From contig NZ_ANFM02000018.1 of NCBI RefSeq assembly GCF_000333895.2, positions 186,001 to 250,000 of the forward strand: a stretch of DNA of 64,000 nt, read 5' to 3'. The notes under the pieces are model-generated. The model did no database searches and was not told the origin of the DNA. It saw only the letters and a program-made list of their open reading frames with translations. Origin of the DNA: Grimontia indica (lineage in GTDB: Bacteria > Pseudomonadota > Gammaproteobacteria > Enterobacterales > Vibrionaceae). The position numbers and the translations under genes are program-made. Positions 1 to 8,805 of this stretch are shown here, in pieces (within the stretch, counting starts at the first letter, position 1; each line of letters opens with the position of its first letter).

Positions 1-1271
1 TGGTTTCTGCGATTCCGCCTATGGAAGGAAGCAGTAAAGCGAGTTGTCCTCGATGCGGGCATACGCTAGTTCGTCAGGTGGAAAACAGTCCGGCGAAAGT
101 GCAGGCTTACGGTATTTCCTGTCTGGTTATGCTCACGCTCAGTTGCGTCTTTCCTTTTATGTCTTTCAGTGCCAGTGGCATCAGTAACAACATTTCGTTG
201 CTGGATGCACTGAAGGTTTTCCATAACTTCGACAACAATGCTCTCGCTGCCATGTTGCTCATCACAATCATTGTTTTGCCAGCCATATACATCAGTCTGG
301 TGATGTTCCTTTTTCACGTTGCCAGTAAATCCTCAAAGGGCAGAGGCGTCAACACACCGCCTTCACTGTTGAAACAACTTAGTCGCTTGGTATTTCGCGT
401 AGAGATTTGGCTGCTGGTAGACATCTTTCTGGTAGGGGTGATTGTCAGTCTGGTGAAGATTGCCGCACTGGCAGACGTTGAGCTGGGCACTGCTTTCTGG
501 GCTTACTGTGCTTACAGTGCGCTGGTGGTGTTTTTCTCCCGGGCGATTGATAAAGAATGGCTTTGGAAAAGCCTGTTTCCCTCGTACCCCACTGGCAAAG
601 TGAAACCGGGAGACACACACCTTTCTGGAAACCATGTTGCTTGTCGGGTGTGTCAGCAAATCAACGACCCACACCACAAGCATTGCCAGCGTTGTAACAG
701 TCGATTACACCCATACAACCCCGATATGAATATTGGCTGGGCATGGTCATTTCTTATCAGCGCGATCATCTTCTACGTGCCTGCCAACCTTTACCCCATG
801 ATGTATACCGTGAGCCTCGGCAGTACCGAACGATCTACGATTATGGATGGCGTTATCTTGCTCTGGAACATGGGCTCTTACCCAATCGCTGCAATCATCT
901 TTATTGCCAGTATTTTCGTACCCATGACCAAAATGCTCATCATGATTTGGCTATTAAGGGCGGAAAAGCAAGGGAAAGAAGATGACACTAATGCGTTGAA
1001 GAAACTGAAGTATTACCGATTTACCGAATTGATTGGCCGCTGGTCGATGATTGATGTGTTCGTTGTCGCCATCCTTTCTGCGTTGGTCAACTTAAAGGGT
1101 TTGATGAGTATCAGCCCTGGCCCCGCCGCATTTTATTTTGCCTTGGTGGTTTTCTTTACCATGTGTGCCGCTTTGATTTTTGACCCTCGTGTGTTCTGGG
1201 GCCCACTTAGACACCGTGACCCTGCGGCAAGCCCACCAGTCTTACCAAGCGCTGCACAACCACAAGAATAA
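1..1271 (+). CDS. pqiA: Intermembrane transport protein PqiA (5' end outside window)
   Basis: Inner-membrane member of the Pqi system, which pairs with the MCE protein PqiB to move lipids across the envelope. The reading frame is open to the left edge; the first ATG (21) falls just before an SCPRCG motif that in PqiA relatives is the second half of a paired CxxC zinc-type site, so the true start lies upstream of the window. A second cysteine cluster (CRVCQQ and CQRC, about residues 209-226) separates two blocks of about four hydrophobic segments, the duplicated PqiA layout. The conserved GRWSMIDVFVVAILSALV stretch lies near residue 340. pqiB follows after 13 bases. Family assignment is firm. 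Confidence 0.9.
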   Translation, partial: VSAIPPMEGSSKASCPRCGHTLVRQVENSPAKVQAYGISCLVMLTLSCVFPFMSFSASGISNNISLLDALKVFHNFDNNALAAMLLITIIVLPAIYISLVMFLFHVASKSSKGRGVNTPPSLLKQLSRLVFRVEIWLLVDIFLVGVIVSLVKIAALADVELGTAFWAYCAYSALVVFFSRAIDKEWLWKSLFPSYPTGKVKPGDTHLSGNHVACRVCQQINDPHHKHCQRCNSRLHPYNPDMNIGWAWSFLISAIIFYVPANLYPMMYTVSLGSTERSTIMDGVILLWNMGSYPIAAIIFIASIFVPMTKMLIMIWLLRAEKQGKEDDTNALKKLKYYRFTELIGRWSMIDVFVVAILSALVNLKGLMSISPGPAAFYFALVVFFTMCAALIFDPRVFWGPLRHRDPAASPPVLPSAAQPQE

Positions 1272-1284
1272 GAGATAAAAACGT

Positions 1285-2955
1285 ATGAGTGAGGAAGAAC
1301 AAGTCACCGCTACAGTGAAAAAAGGACGCTCATTTTCCGCAGTGTGGATTCTGCCATTGGTGTCTCTCGCGGTCGGTATTTGGATGTTTTATCAATACGA
1401 AAGTAATCAAGGCACCTTGATCACCTTACATGTTCAAACCGCTGACGGACTGGAAGCAGGGAAAACCGAAATTCGCGCCCGTGATGTCAAAGTGGGTGTG
1501 GTGACAGATGTCCAGCTCAACAAAGATTATTCAGCCATCGTCGTGAAAGCGAGGATGGACAAAAACGCCGATCGCATGTTGCGGGAAGATGCCACATTCT
1601 GGGTGGTGAAACCTCGCATCGGCAAAGAAGGTGTATCAGGCCTTAGTACCTTACTTTCTGGGGCATACATCGCTCTGCGTCCTGGCGTGTCGGAAGAATC
1701 TCAGGATACCTTTACCGTGCTCGATATTCCGCCGATTGCCCCACCAGATGCCAAAGGATTACGGGTTGTATTAACGTCGCCAAGAGCAGGGAAGTTGTCA
1801 GTGGGCGACCCCGTGCTTTTTGAAGGTTACACCGTTGGTCGTGTAGAGAGGGTTGGGTTTGATCTGGAAAAAGAAAAGGCGACCTATCAGCTTTTCATCT
1901 TCCAGCCATACGATGCGCTTATCCAGAGTGAAACCCGTTTTTGGTTGACGTCAGGGTTGGATATTCGCCTCAATGCCCAAGGCTTTGCAGTGCAGATCGC
2001 CTCTCTGGAGTCACTGGTCAGCGGCGGCGTGAGTTTTGGTGTCCCAGATGGGCAATCGAAAGGGTATCCCATCACAGAGCAGATGACCTTGTTCAAGCTC
2101 TATGACGACCTGAAGCAAGTTCAGGAGCAAATGTTTGATAACTACATAGAGTACGCCTTGCTTTTCAGTGAATCCGTCCGCGGGTTAAACCCCGGCGCAC
2201 CCGTGGAATACCGCGGTATACGCATTGGCACGGTGGAGAAAGTGCCGCTGCATCTCACAGATAAAAAGCGGGGCTTTGCGTCCAAACAAATTCCTGTACT
2301 TATTCATATTGAAGTTGAGCGGATCCTCGAGCCGGACGTTGAAATCACGCCGTCAGAGTTGAAAGAGGCTTTCGCAGCCGAGTTCAAACATGGCCTGCGT
2401 GCCACGCTAAAAACCGGCAATCTGCTGACTGGAGCGCTGTATATCGATACGGATTTCTATCCCGATGAAGCCAACAAAACGTATCAGACGACTTATCGGG
2501 GCTATAACTTCTTTCCGTCTGTTTCGGGAGATTTTGTTCAGTTCCAACGGCAGATCGGCGGCATTCTTAACAAGATTAACAAGCTCCCTGTCGAAGGTGT
2601 GCTGACTTCCCTAGAGGAAACACTGGATGCTTCCCAAGAAACCATGGTGACACTGAATTCTGCGGGTAAAGAACTGGATAGTCTGATTCAGCGTCTCGAT
2701 GGCTTGCTTGCACAGGATGGTGCCCAAAAGCTTCCTCAAGAGCTGAGGGATACACTGGAAGAGCTTCAGCGAACCTTGCGCGGCTTCAATCCTGACTCTG
2801 AGTCCTACCAGAAACTGCAAGAAGCGCTGACAGGTTTCAACGATGCCATGGATGGATTCAGTCCGTTAATGAAGAAACTTAACCAGAAACCAGACTCTCT
2901 GATTTTCGGTGAAAACCAGTTGTCAGATCCAATTCCAGTGAAGGGAGAGCGCTAA
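1285..2955 (+). CDS. pqiB: Intermembrane transport protein PqiB (MlaD/MCE domains)
   Basis: Periplasm-spanning MCE protein of the Pqi lipid transport system. A single N-terminal transmembrane helix (about residues 18-38, after a charged cytoplasmic tip) is followed by three MCE/MlaD repeats with the typical LxxGxPVxxxGxxVGxV pattern (seen near 55, 170 and 300, for example GAPVEYRGIRIGTVEKV). The C-terminal third (about 450-540) is a helical region rich in L, E and Q that would form the coiled needle seen in PqiB. Length (556 residues) matches the family, E. coli PqiB being about 546. It lies between pqiA and pqiC; its stop codon shares one base with the pqiC start (TAATG), so translational coupling is likely. 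Confidence 0.92.
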   Translation: MSEEEQVTATVKKGRSFSAVWILPLVSLAVGIWMFYQYESNQGTLITLHVQTADGLEAGKTEIRARDVKVGVVTDVQLNKDYSAIVVKARMDKNADRMLREDATFWVVKPRIGKEGVSGLSTLLSGAYIALRPGVSEESQDTFTVLDIPPIAPPDAKGLRVVLTSPRAGKLSVGDPVLFEGYTVGRVERVGFDLEKEKATYQLFIFQPYDALIQSETRFWLTSGLDIRLNAQGFAVQIASLESLVSGGVSFGVPDGQSKGYPITEQMTLFKLYDDLKQVQEQMFDNYIEYALLFSESVRGLNPGAPVEYRGIRIGTVEKVPLHLTDKKRGFASKQIPVLIHIEVERILEPDVEITPSELKEAFAAEFKHGLRATLKTGNLLTGALYIDTDFYPDEANKTYQTTYRGYNFFPSVSGDFVQFQRQIGGILNKINKLPVEGVLTSLEETLDASQETMVTLNSAGKELDSLIQRLDGLLAQDGAQKLPQELRDTLEELQRTLRGFNPDSESYQKLQEALTGFNDAMDGFSPLMKKLNQKPDSLIFGENQLSDPIPVKGER

Positions 2956-3536
2956 TGAGAAAATCATTGCTTAGCTGGCTATTCGTAGCGGTGATAGCGG
3001 GGTGTAGCAGCGCGCCTGACACCGCAACCACAACGTATCTCTTGCCTCAAGAGGAATTGAAAGAGGCCGTGTTGCGAAAAGAACAGCCCATCTTGCTGAT
3101 CCAGCCTGTGAAAGTTGCGGGCTATCTAGCAGGGGAGGGAATTGCCTATCAAACGTCACCATCCGAGATTGTGATTGCGCAAAATAACCTCTGGGCTGAG
3201 AGTCTTTCCCAACAGCTGACAGAACGTTTGGTTAATCAACTGCGTAAGCCAAAGGCAAACTATTGGCCCATGTACCCGAATGCCTCATTGAGTAGCGGAA
3301 AAATGCCTAGGCTCCAACTCAACATCAGCCGGTTTGATGGTGATTACCAAGGTAACGCAACCGTGGCAGGAGACTGGATGTTGGTGGATGGCAACGGTGA
3401 TATCGTTCAATCCCAAACCTTCTTCGCGCAGTCGCCATTAGAACATGAAGGGTACCAGGCGCTTGTTAATGCACTCTCCAAAACGCTGGATAAGGTCATA
3501 GATGCATTAGGTTTTGACTTATCTAAGACAAAATAA
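2955..3536 (+). CDS. pqiC: PqiC family outer-membrane lipoprotein
   Basis: Lipoprotein partner of PqiAB, expected to be anchored in the outer membrane as the receiving end of the PqiB needle. The N-terminus has a short basic and hydrophobic signal followed by the lipobox VIAGC (Cys17). The mature part fits the PqiC/DUF330 (ABC-type transport auxiliary) fold: TTYLLP near the start, QPVKVAGYLAGEGIAYQ around residue 51, and LNISRFDGDYQGNATVAGDW around 122. It is translationally coupled to pqiB, and no obvious terminator lies in the 91 bases before the next gene. Confidence 0.88.
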   Translation: MRKSLLSWLFVAVIAGCSSAPDTATTTYLLPQEELKEAVLRKEQPILLIQPVKVAGYLAGEGIAYQTSPSEIVIAQNNLWAESLSQQLTERLVNQLRKPKANYWPMYPNASLSSGKMPRLQLNISRFDGDYQGNATVAGDWMLVDGNGDIVQSQTFFAQSPLEHEGYQALVNALSKTLDKVIDALGFDLSKTK

Positions 3537-3627
3537 GGCAAAAATTGGGCAGTAGGCGCACTGTCATCTAAATGTCATAATTCATCCCCAAGATCCTGCA
3601 CCGAAAAATAGAATTAGGGAGAATCGG

Positions 3628-4119
3628 ATGACACATCCAACTTGGGAATTGCCAGTGGAATCTGGCGCTTTGATTTTGACCCCTTGCCCGGGAACCAAAG
3701 ACTTGTCACTGTTGGAAAGCCTTCAACAGCTTAAAGCGCAAGGTGCGGTTGCTGTTGTGACTGCTATCAATGAAGAAGAAATGGCGTCAAAAGGCGTCGA
3801 GCAACTGGGCGAACTGGTTCAGGAACTTGGCATGAAATGGTTCCACATCGTTATCGAAGATGATGAAGCACCAGACGCGACGTTCATGACAAAGTGGCAA
3901 GCCAGCCAATCAGAATTGCACCAAGCCATTGCAAATGGCGACAAGGTCGTCATGCACTGCATGGGCGGTTCAGGCCGCACCGGTTTATTGTCTGCTCACC
4001 TTCTACTTGAGCGCGGTTGGGAGTTACAAGACATCATCCGTGATATTCAGGCATTGCGCCCGGGTGCCTTCACCAAACAGCCTCAAATTGATTATATCCA
4101 CGCTTTTGTGAATCAATAA
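3628..4119 (+). CDS. Dual-specificity/tyrosine-type protein phosphatase (CDKN3-like)
   Basis: Probable cytoplasmic Cys-dependent phosphatase of the DSP/PTP superfamily, 163 residues. The catalytic P-loop is plain: HCMGGSGRTG places the nucleophile at Cys111 and the phosphate-binding Arg at 117 (C-x5-R). An acidic IEDDEAPD stretch at about 76-83 is in the position of the general-acid loop. The overall form (short N-terminal strand region, P-loop, then QALRPGAFTKQPQ) resembles the bacterial relatives of cyclin-dependent kinase inhibitor 3 phosphatase. Substrate unknown; phosphoinositide- or protein-directed activity cannot be told from sequence. It sits alone between pqiABC and the eCIS locus, preceded by AGGGAGAATCGG as ribosome binding site. 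Confidence 0.75.
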   Translation: MTHPTWELPVESGALILTPCPGTKDLSLLESLQQLKAQGAVAVVTAINEEEMASKGVEQLGELVQELGMKWFHIVIEDDEAPDATFMTKWQASQSELHQAIANGDKVVMHCMGGSGRTGLLSAHLLLERGWELQDIIRDIQALRPGAFTKQPQIDYIHAFVNQ

Positions 4120-4557
4120 TCCTGCAAGAAATGAACCCGAACAGCCGAACACAAGGGCTGTTCGGAGATATACCCAAACAACTCAATCGTACGAATACTT
4201 TCCTTCTCTGTCTGAAAAAGCATACCAAGCAAGGCAGTCGACACTATTTTTGTTTAAAAAAAGCGCATCAGATATAAGAACGATTACATTTTTGCTAATA
4301 CTCTGAAAACTGGTGTTTAGAACGATCGTGCTTTTTTGACGCTTTCGCCCACATGACCAACCCTCTCTTGTTTTTGCAACACACTGTCACGCGATAGTTA
4401 GCCATCATCCTTTGTGTATTGCAGCACTGATACTGTGTCTGTGGTGGCATATTCTGAGCACGGCGATTTAGTCAAAATGCGAATGAGTATTGTCAGACCG
4501 CTGTGCCGCTCCCAACGCCAATTTATACGAGTTCTGCCATGGTTGAGGAGGTCACTC
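4120..4557. promoter_or_regulatory. Intergenic region upstream of the eCIS operon
   Basis: A 438-base gap between the phosphatase and the sheath gene. It holds a 10-bp perfect hairpin (4137-4165), a 14-base match (4169-4182, TATACCCAAACAAC) to the terminal repeat of the element at 39066-39331, and an A+T-rich stretch at about 4240-4300. It must carry the eCIS operon promoter because no other long plus-strand gap precedes the run of 19 genes, but I cannot identify a convincing -35/-10 pair by eye. No regulator gene lies beside the locus. A frame open from 4414 to the sheath start has no family resemblance and is treated as non-coding. Confidence 0.5.
4137..4165. terminator. Hairpin, possible terminator after the phosphatase gene
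   Basis: Perfect 10-bp inverted repeat CCGAACAGCC / GGCTGTTCGG with a 9-base loop, 17 bases after the phosphatase stop codon. There is no T-run behind it, so it is either a weak terminator or an mRNA 3'-end stabilising hairpin. Confidence 0.45.
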
Positions 4558-6525
4558 ATGCCCGTTGCACTGACATATCCCGGCGTTTACATCCAGGAAA
4601 TTCCCAGCGGCAGCCGCTCCATCAGTGGTGCTGCCACATCTATCGCTGCGTTTGTCGGTCGCTTTTCCCGAGGGCCTTTGAACACACCGGTTCGTATGTT
4701 CCATGTCGGAGATTTTGACACCCATTTGGGGGGCGTTCACACCGACAGCGAAGTTAGCTATTCAGTGTCGCAATTTTTTACAAATGGCGGCGGCGAATCT
4801 ATCGCGGTACGTATCGGAGGTGGGACAAACGGCAGCGCATCCGTTCAAAGCTGGAATGGTGGTACGACATTGGTGTTTAACGCCGGACGCCAGTTCCAGG
4901 GACAATCGGTGACCGACCCCGGTGGCTGGAACAATCACATCCGCATCGATATCGACTACATGACGTCTGATCCGGCTTCACTTTTCAATCTATCAGTTAC
5001 CGAGATCAGACATGTCGATGGCGTTGAAGTACCCGTTCGTAATGAAACTTATCGCAATGTCTCGATGGTCTCGACCAACACACGCTTCGTGCAAAACGTG
5101 GTGAATGATGACTCTGTGCTGGTTCAAATCCCTAATTTTGTCGGGACAGACATGCCCGCGCCAAGCGGTTTCTATTCCGATGTGCAGGATCCACTTCAAT
5201 ATGCTGGAGTGGCTGCCAACAATATGCTGCAAATTGATCTCGGGAACGGTGTCCACAACGTAGATGTTGATGCCACCACACCACCGACCACCCCGGCAGG
5301 CGCGGCGCTGATGCTACAAAACGCCATTCGTGATACGCGACCTGCCGACCCGCTTTGGGCGCAATGCCTGGTGGTGGTTCGGGGTGACAGATTGGCGATT
5401 TTCAGCGGCAGAAACAGCACGCAATATCGGGCCGGGCAGGTTATCTCGATTGCCGAATCGGCCGGTGACTTCGGTACCGTGATGGGTTTGGTAGGCGCAG
5501 GCGCAAGAGCGAACGTCCAGCAGTACGCGATGAACACTGCAGCACCAGCGGGATTCCAAAGTGCGGCGACTGCGGGCGCAGCAGAAGACCTTTCTCTGCT
5601 TTCCAACGCGCAACAAGCCGCGCAACTTCGTGGTAACCGCAATGCCAGAACCGGTATATACGCGCTGGAGGATGTTGATATTTTCAATCTGCTGCTGATA
5701 CCGGAAGCGTCAGATCTGAACAGCGGTAATGTCGCGGATATGTCGAGTGTGATTAGCCCAGCGATTGCTTACTGTGAAGAGCAGCGTGCATTCATGCTGA
5801 TTGACCCGCCAGAGAATGTGAACAGCGCTGAAGAAGCCATTGAATGGCTGGATGAAGTGGCAGGAGCAGGTCTGCGTCACCGTAACACAGCCGCTTACTA
5901 TCCTCGTGTTCAGGTGCCTGATCCCAATAACGACAACCGTTTACGGACCATAGCCCCAAGCGGTACTGTCGCCGGTGTATATGCCCGCCGTGATTCAGAA
6001 GCGGGGATTTGGACGGCAGCAGCAGGCATCACTGCAAGCCTTCGCAATGTGATTAGTTTCAACCACAACCTCACCAACAATGAGATCGGACAGCTCAATC
6101 CCATCGGTTTGAATTGCCTGCGAAATGGCGGCATCAGCGGCAATATCGTCTGGGGTGCTCGAACTCTGCGAGGTGCCAACGAGCTGGCCTCAGAGTGGAC
6201 GTATGTTCCTGTTCGCCGTACTGCGCTTTTCATCGAAGAATCCCTTTTCCGCGGTCTGCAATGGTCGCTGTTTATGCCGAATGACGAACCTTTGTGGTCG
6301 GAAATTCGCATTGCTGTTACCAGCTTTATGCAGGGGCTATTCCGTCAGGGGGCGTTTCAAGGCAGTGCGCCGGAACAGGCTTATCTGGTTAAGTGTGATG
6401 CCGAAACGACCACACAAGCCGATATCGACGCCGGTATCGTCAATGTGCTGGTGGGCTTTGCGCCCCTCAAACCTGCGGAATTTGTTGTCGTCAGTCTGCA
6501 ACTGATGAACAACAGTGGAAGCTAA
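4558..6525 (+). CDS. eCIS contractile tail sheath protein
   Basis: Structural protein forming the contractile outer sheath of the phage-tail-like particle. The N-terminus, TYPGVYIQEIPSGSRSI, is the hallmark of the phage tail sheath family and of Afp2-4/Pvc2-4. The C-terminus holds the conserved FIEESLFRGLQWSLF and the last strand region typical of sheath subdomains that interlock neighbouring subunits; the middle has ARTGIYALEDVDIFNLLLIPE. I place the start at 4558 because GAGGAGG lies 6 bases upstream and the family N-terminus begins there; an in-frame start at 4414 would add 48 unrelated residues. 655 residues. Only one sheath gene is present, unlike Afp/PVC loci with three. Confidence 0.93.
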   Translation: MPVALTYPGVYIQEIPSGSRSISGAATSIAAFVGRFSRGPLNTPVRMFHVGDFDTHLGGVHTDSEVSYSVSQFFTNGGGESIAVRIGGGTNGSASVQSWNGGTTLVFNAGRQFQGQSVTDPGGWNNHIRIDIDYMTSDPASLFNLSVTEIRHVDGVEVPVRNETYRNVSMVSTNTRFVQNVVNDDSVLVQIPNFVGTDMPAPSGFYSDVQDPLQYAGVAANNMLQIDLGNGVHNVDVDATTPPTTPAGAALMLQNAIRDTRPADPLWAQCLVVVRGDRLAIFSGRNSTQYRAGQVISIAESAGDFGTVMGLVGAGARANVQQYAMNTAAPAGFQSAATAGAAEDLSLLSNAQQAAQLRGNRNARTGIYALEDVDIFNLLLIPEASDLNSGNVADMSSVISPAIAYCEEQRAFMLIDPPENVNSAEEAIEWLDEVAGAGLRHRNTAAYYPRVQVPDPNNDNRLRTIAPSGTVAGVYARRDSEAGIWTAAAGITASLRNVISFNHNLTNNEIGQLNPIGLNCLRNGGISGNIVWGARTLRGANELASEWTYVPVRRTALFIEESLFRGLQWSLFMPNDEPLWSEIRIAVTSFMQGLFRQGAFQGSAPEQAYLVKCDAETTTQADIDAGIVNVLVGFAPLKPAEFVVVSLQLMNNSGS

Positions 6526-6595
6526 TCTCTCCCGCCGATGGCGTTGGTCATCGGCGACTTCAATGAATTCTATGGACATGTAGCGAGGGGGCGTT

Positions 6596-7123
6596 ATGTC
6601 TCAGCTCAACGTGAACGGTCAACGGGTTGTGCCGTATCCCGGGTACAAATTCATCATCAAGGAAGCCGGTGGTGAAGTGTTGGCGGCAGTGCAGAAAGTT
6701 TCTGGTCTCAGCCGCACGGTAGAGGTCAATGAATACCGCGCAGGCGGCGATCCATCTCACACGCGCAAGTCGCCAGGGCAGGTGAAATTTGAAGCCATCA
6801 CCCTAGAACGTGGTGTCACGGAAAATCTGCAATTCGAGCAGTGGGCGAATAAGGTTTGGCGAATCGGCACTGAGCCAGGCGGTGAAGTATCGCTGGCAGA
6901 TCTCCACAAAAACCTGATTCTGGAAGTGATGAATGAAGCTGGCCAGAAGGTGCTGAGTTACAGCATTTACCGCTGCTGGGTATCGGAGTACAAAGCGCTG
7001 CCTGGACTCGATGCTTCCAGTTCTGCGTTCATGATTCAATCCATCAAAATCGAAAACGAAGGCTGGGAGCGTATGACGGTGACGCCAGCGCAAGAGCCAA
7101 GTTTCGTTCATCCGGAACAGTGA
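6596..7123 (+). CDS. eCIS tail tube protein (T4 gp19-like)
   Basis: Forms the inner tube that the sheath drives out on contraction. 175 residues, opening with PYPGYKFIIKEAGGEVLAAVQKVSGLSRTVEVNEYR cut here to its sense: a beta-strand, then the 'F.V...G...A.F..VSGL...vE..EYR.GGD' pattern shared by phage tail tube proteins and Afp1/Pvc1. Further family marks are KSPGQVKFEAITLERGVT and the C-terminal KALPGLDASSSAFMIQSIKIENEGWER. The start is supported by GAGGGGG four bases upstream. It is the only simple tube gene in the locus, so this one product may serve for both the shaft and the terminal tube layers. Confidence 0.9.
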   Translation: MSQLNVNGQRVVPYPGYKFIIKEAGGEVLAAVQKVSGLSRTVEVNEYRAGGDPSHTRKSPGQVKFEAITLERGVTENLQFEQWANKVWRIGTEPGGEVSLADLHKNLILEVMNEAGQKVLSYSIYRCWVSEYKALPGLDASSSAFMIQSIKIENEGWERMTVTPAQEPSFVHPEQ

Positions 7124-7133
7124 GTAGACGCTG

Positions 7134-7940
7134 ATGGGCATGGTATTGCAGGCATTGAATGATAATCGTCAGGTGGAAGTCTGGGAAGCGGCTTCTGCCA
7201 GTCGAGCGCAGGAGCGAGCGGCACTTCTGGCGGGGGCGTTTGTGCCTGATTCGCTGAAGCCTTCATTGCCTGATTGGACGGTTGCTGGCCGAGATCATTT
7301 ATTGATGCTTGCTTACCAGCGCCAGTTTGGTGATGCCATTGAAGTAGAAGCGGCGTGCAGTGGCTGTGGAGAGAAAACCAAACTCTCATTTACTGTTTCG
7401 CAAATCCTGAATACCGCCTCACCAGAGCTCTCCAGCGCGTGGGATGCGGTGCAGGCTTCTCTGGATACGGATGCGTACCTCCCGGCTTATCACGACGTGG
7501 ATCTTGAAGGGATCCCATGCCAGTTTCGTCTTCCTCGTATTGCGGATTTAAGCATGCTGGATAACAGCGAAGCCATGATGTTTCAATTCGCACAGCGAGT
7601 GATTGACCCCGAAGGTTTCCAACAAATCCGTGCTTCTCTGGCTGAGAAGGAGAATGCTGAAGGTGCCTGGGAGGCGCTGTTCGAACAGATTGAACAGCAA
7701 ATGCTGGCCTGTGAGCCTCTTTCTATTGTGTCGCTAAATTCGGCTTGTCCGGAGTGCGGTGCGGAAACCTTGCATCAATTTGATATTGCCAGCCAGTTCT
7801 GGGCACAGCTCTCTGCCAGTGTTGAGAAACAGCTTTGGGATGTGCATTTGCTCGCGTCCGCATACGGTTGGTCCAGCCAGGATATTCTCACCATGAGTGC
7901 TGCCCGTCGCCGTCGCCACATTGCGATGATTATCGAGTGA
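7134..7940 (+). CDS. T4 gp26-like baseplate hub assembly chaperone (putative)
   Basis: 268-residue protein in the place where eCIS and T4-like loci carry a baseplate hub assembly chaperone (T4_baseplate family). Visible support: two zinc-knuckle-like CxxC pairs (CSGCGEKTKLSF near residue 75 and CPECGAETLHQFD near 204), each inside a short beta-type segment, and a C-terminal LASAYGWSSQDILTMSAARRRR that is typical of this family and of phage tail assembly proteins. Between them is a helical part rich in acidic residues. It follows the tube gene by 10 bases and has a weak ribosome binding site; a second ATG two codons later is an alternative start. The family call is moderately sure, its exact assembly step is inference. 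Confidence 0.65.
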   Translation: MGMVLQALNDNRQVEVWEAASASRAQERAALLAGAFVPDSLKPSLPDWTVAGRDHLLMLAYQRQFGDAIEVEAACSGCGEKTKLSFTVSQILNTASPELSSAWDAVQASLDTDAYLPAYHDVDLEGIPCQFRLPRIADLSMLDNSEAMMFQFAQRVIDPEGFQQIRASLAEKENAEGAWEALFEQIEQQMLACEPLSIVSLNSACPECGAETLHQFDIASQFWAQLSASVEKQLWDVHLLASAYGWSSQDILTMSAARRRRHIAMIIE

Positions 7941-7953
7941 GGAGGGGAGTACG

Positions 7954-8805
7954 ATGAGTCGAGGTCTCAGCCAATTTCTTCGCCGCAATATCTCCGGTGA
8001 GCAATCGCTTAAACCTGTTGTGCATTCCTATTACTCCCACGCGGGAGAGACCATATCGAACACAGGGGCAGAATCTGTCAGTGACAGTGTCACTGAATGG
8101 CTGACACCCGAGCCGACAAATTCGAAGGTCGGGCGAACTCAAAACCAGCACAGTGAAACCTCTCCGGCAGCCACATCAAACAATTCATTGTCGCAACGTA
8201 TTGATAAAAATATTGAAACTGGCTTTCACAGGGAAGTTGACTCCTTACAGCTTCCAACGTCGCCAGATAGTCCCGCTTCACCAGATAAGGTGATGAGTCA
8301 CTCAATACAGAGTTCCAAAACGGATGTGCAGTTAACTTCCGATGAGCAACACTCTTCAAACGTCGAGCGCCGGGGAATCACAGATAACCTGCCGACGAAT
8401 TCCACTAACGTTGAGGCTCCCTCAAGTGATTTTAGTCACTCTGAGTCCAACAACATGACCCTCGCGGAGCTGAGGGATTTAGAGCAAGCGTCTCCTTCTG
8501 TGGTACCTGAAACTCAGCAACGGTCCGCTAAACGTCGTGACTTCACCAAGCAGGTGGCGGCGTCGATCTTAGGTGATGAATCGGTTTCTACCCGAATTGA
8601 TGACAAGGCATCGGCTTCGCCCGTTGAATCAGCTCTTTCAGCAAAAAGTGAAGAGAGCCTACAAGACCATCTAGAAGTGTCTGTGACCATTGGTCATGTT
8701 TCCATTGTGCCTGCACCAAAAACTGGTGAGAAAAAAGCGCCAAGCTGGAAGCCACCAGTAAGCCTGACTGACTACCTTCGCGAACGTCATGAGGGCAAAC
8801 GATGA
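7954..8805 (+). CDS. Hypothetical eCIS-linked protein, largely disordered
   Basis: 283 residues. The central part (about 40-235) is dominated by S, T, E, N, D, Q and P without hydrophobic clusters, so it is probably disordered. Only the ends look ordered: an N-terminal RGLSQFLRRN, and a C-terminal block (about 240-283) with VSVTIGHVSIVPA followed by PVSLTDYLRERHEG. That 'vTIG.v.v ... lsL.dYL..R' tail recurs, as I recall, in a small protein found beside the tube/DUF4255 genes of many eCIS loci. GAGGAGGGGAG upstream fixes the start and the stop overlaps the next gene (ATGA). Function unknown; a linker or scaffolding role at the cap end is possible. Confidence 0.6.
   Translation: MSRGLSQFLRRNISGEQSLKPVVHSYYSHAGETISNTGAESVSDSVTEWLTPEPTNSKVGRTQNQHSETSPAATSNNSLSQRIDKNIETGFHREVDSLQLPTSPDSPASPDKVMSHSIQSSKTDVQLTSDEQHSSNVERRGITDNLPTNSTNVEAPSSDFSHSESNNMTLAELRDLEQASPSVVPETQQRSAKRRDFTKQVAASILGDESVSTRIDDKASASPVESALSAKSEESLQDHLEVSVTIGHVSIVPAPKTGEKKAPSWKPPVSLTDYLRERHEGKR

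Noticed and set aside
4414-4557. In-frame N-terminal extension of the sheath gene from 4414
   Set aside because: The sheath family begins at the TYPGVYIQE region and a strong GAGGAGG site precedes the ATG at 4558; the extension has no resemblance to sheath proteins.
5196-5687. 163-codon antisense frame in the sheath gene
   Set aside because: Antisense to a conserved structural gene, Ala/Ser/Pro-rich shadow of codon bias.
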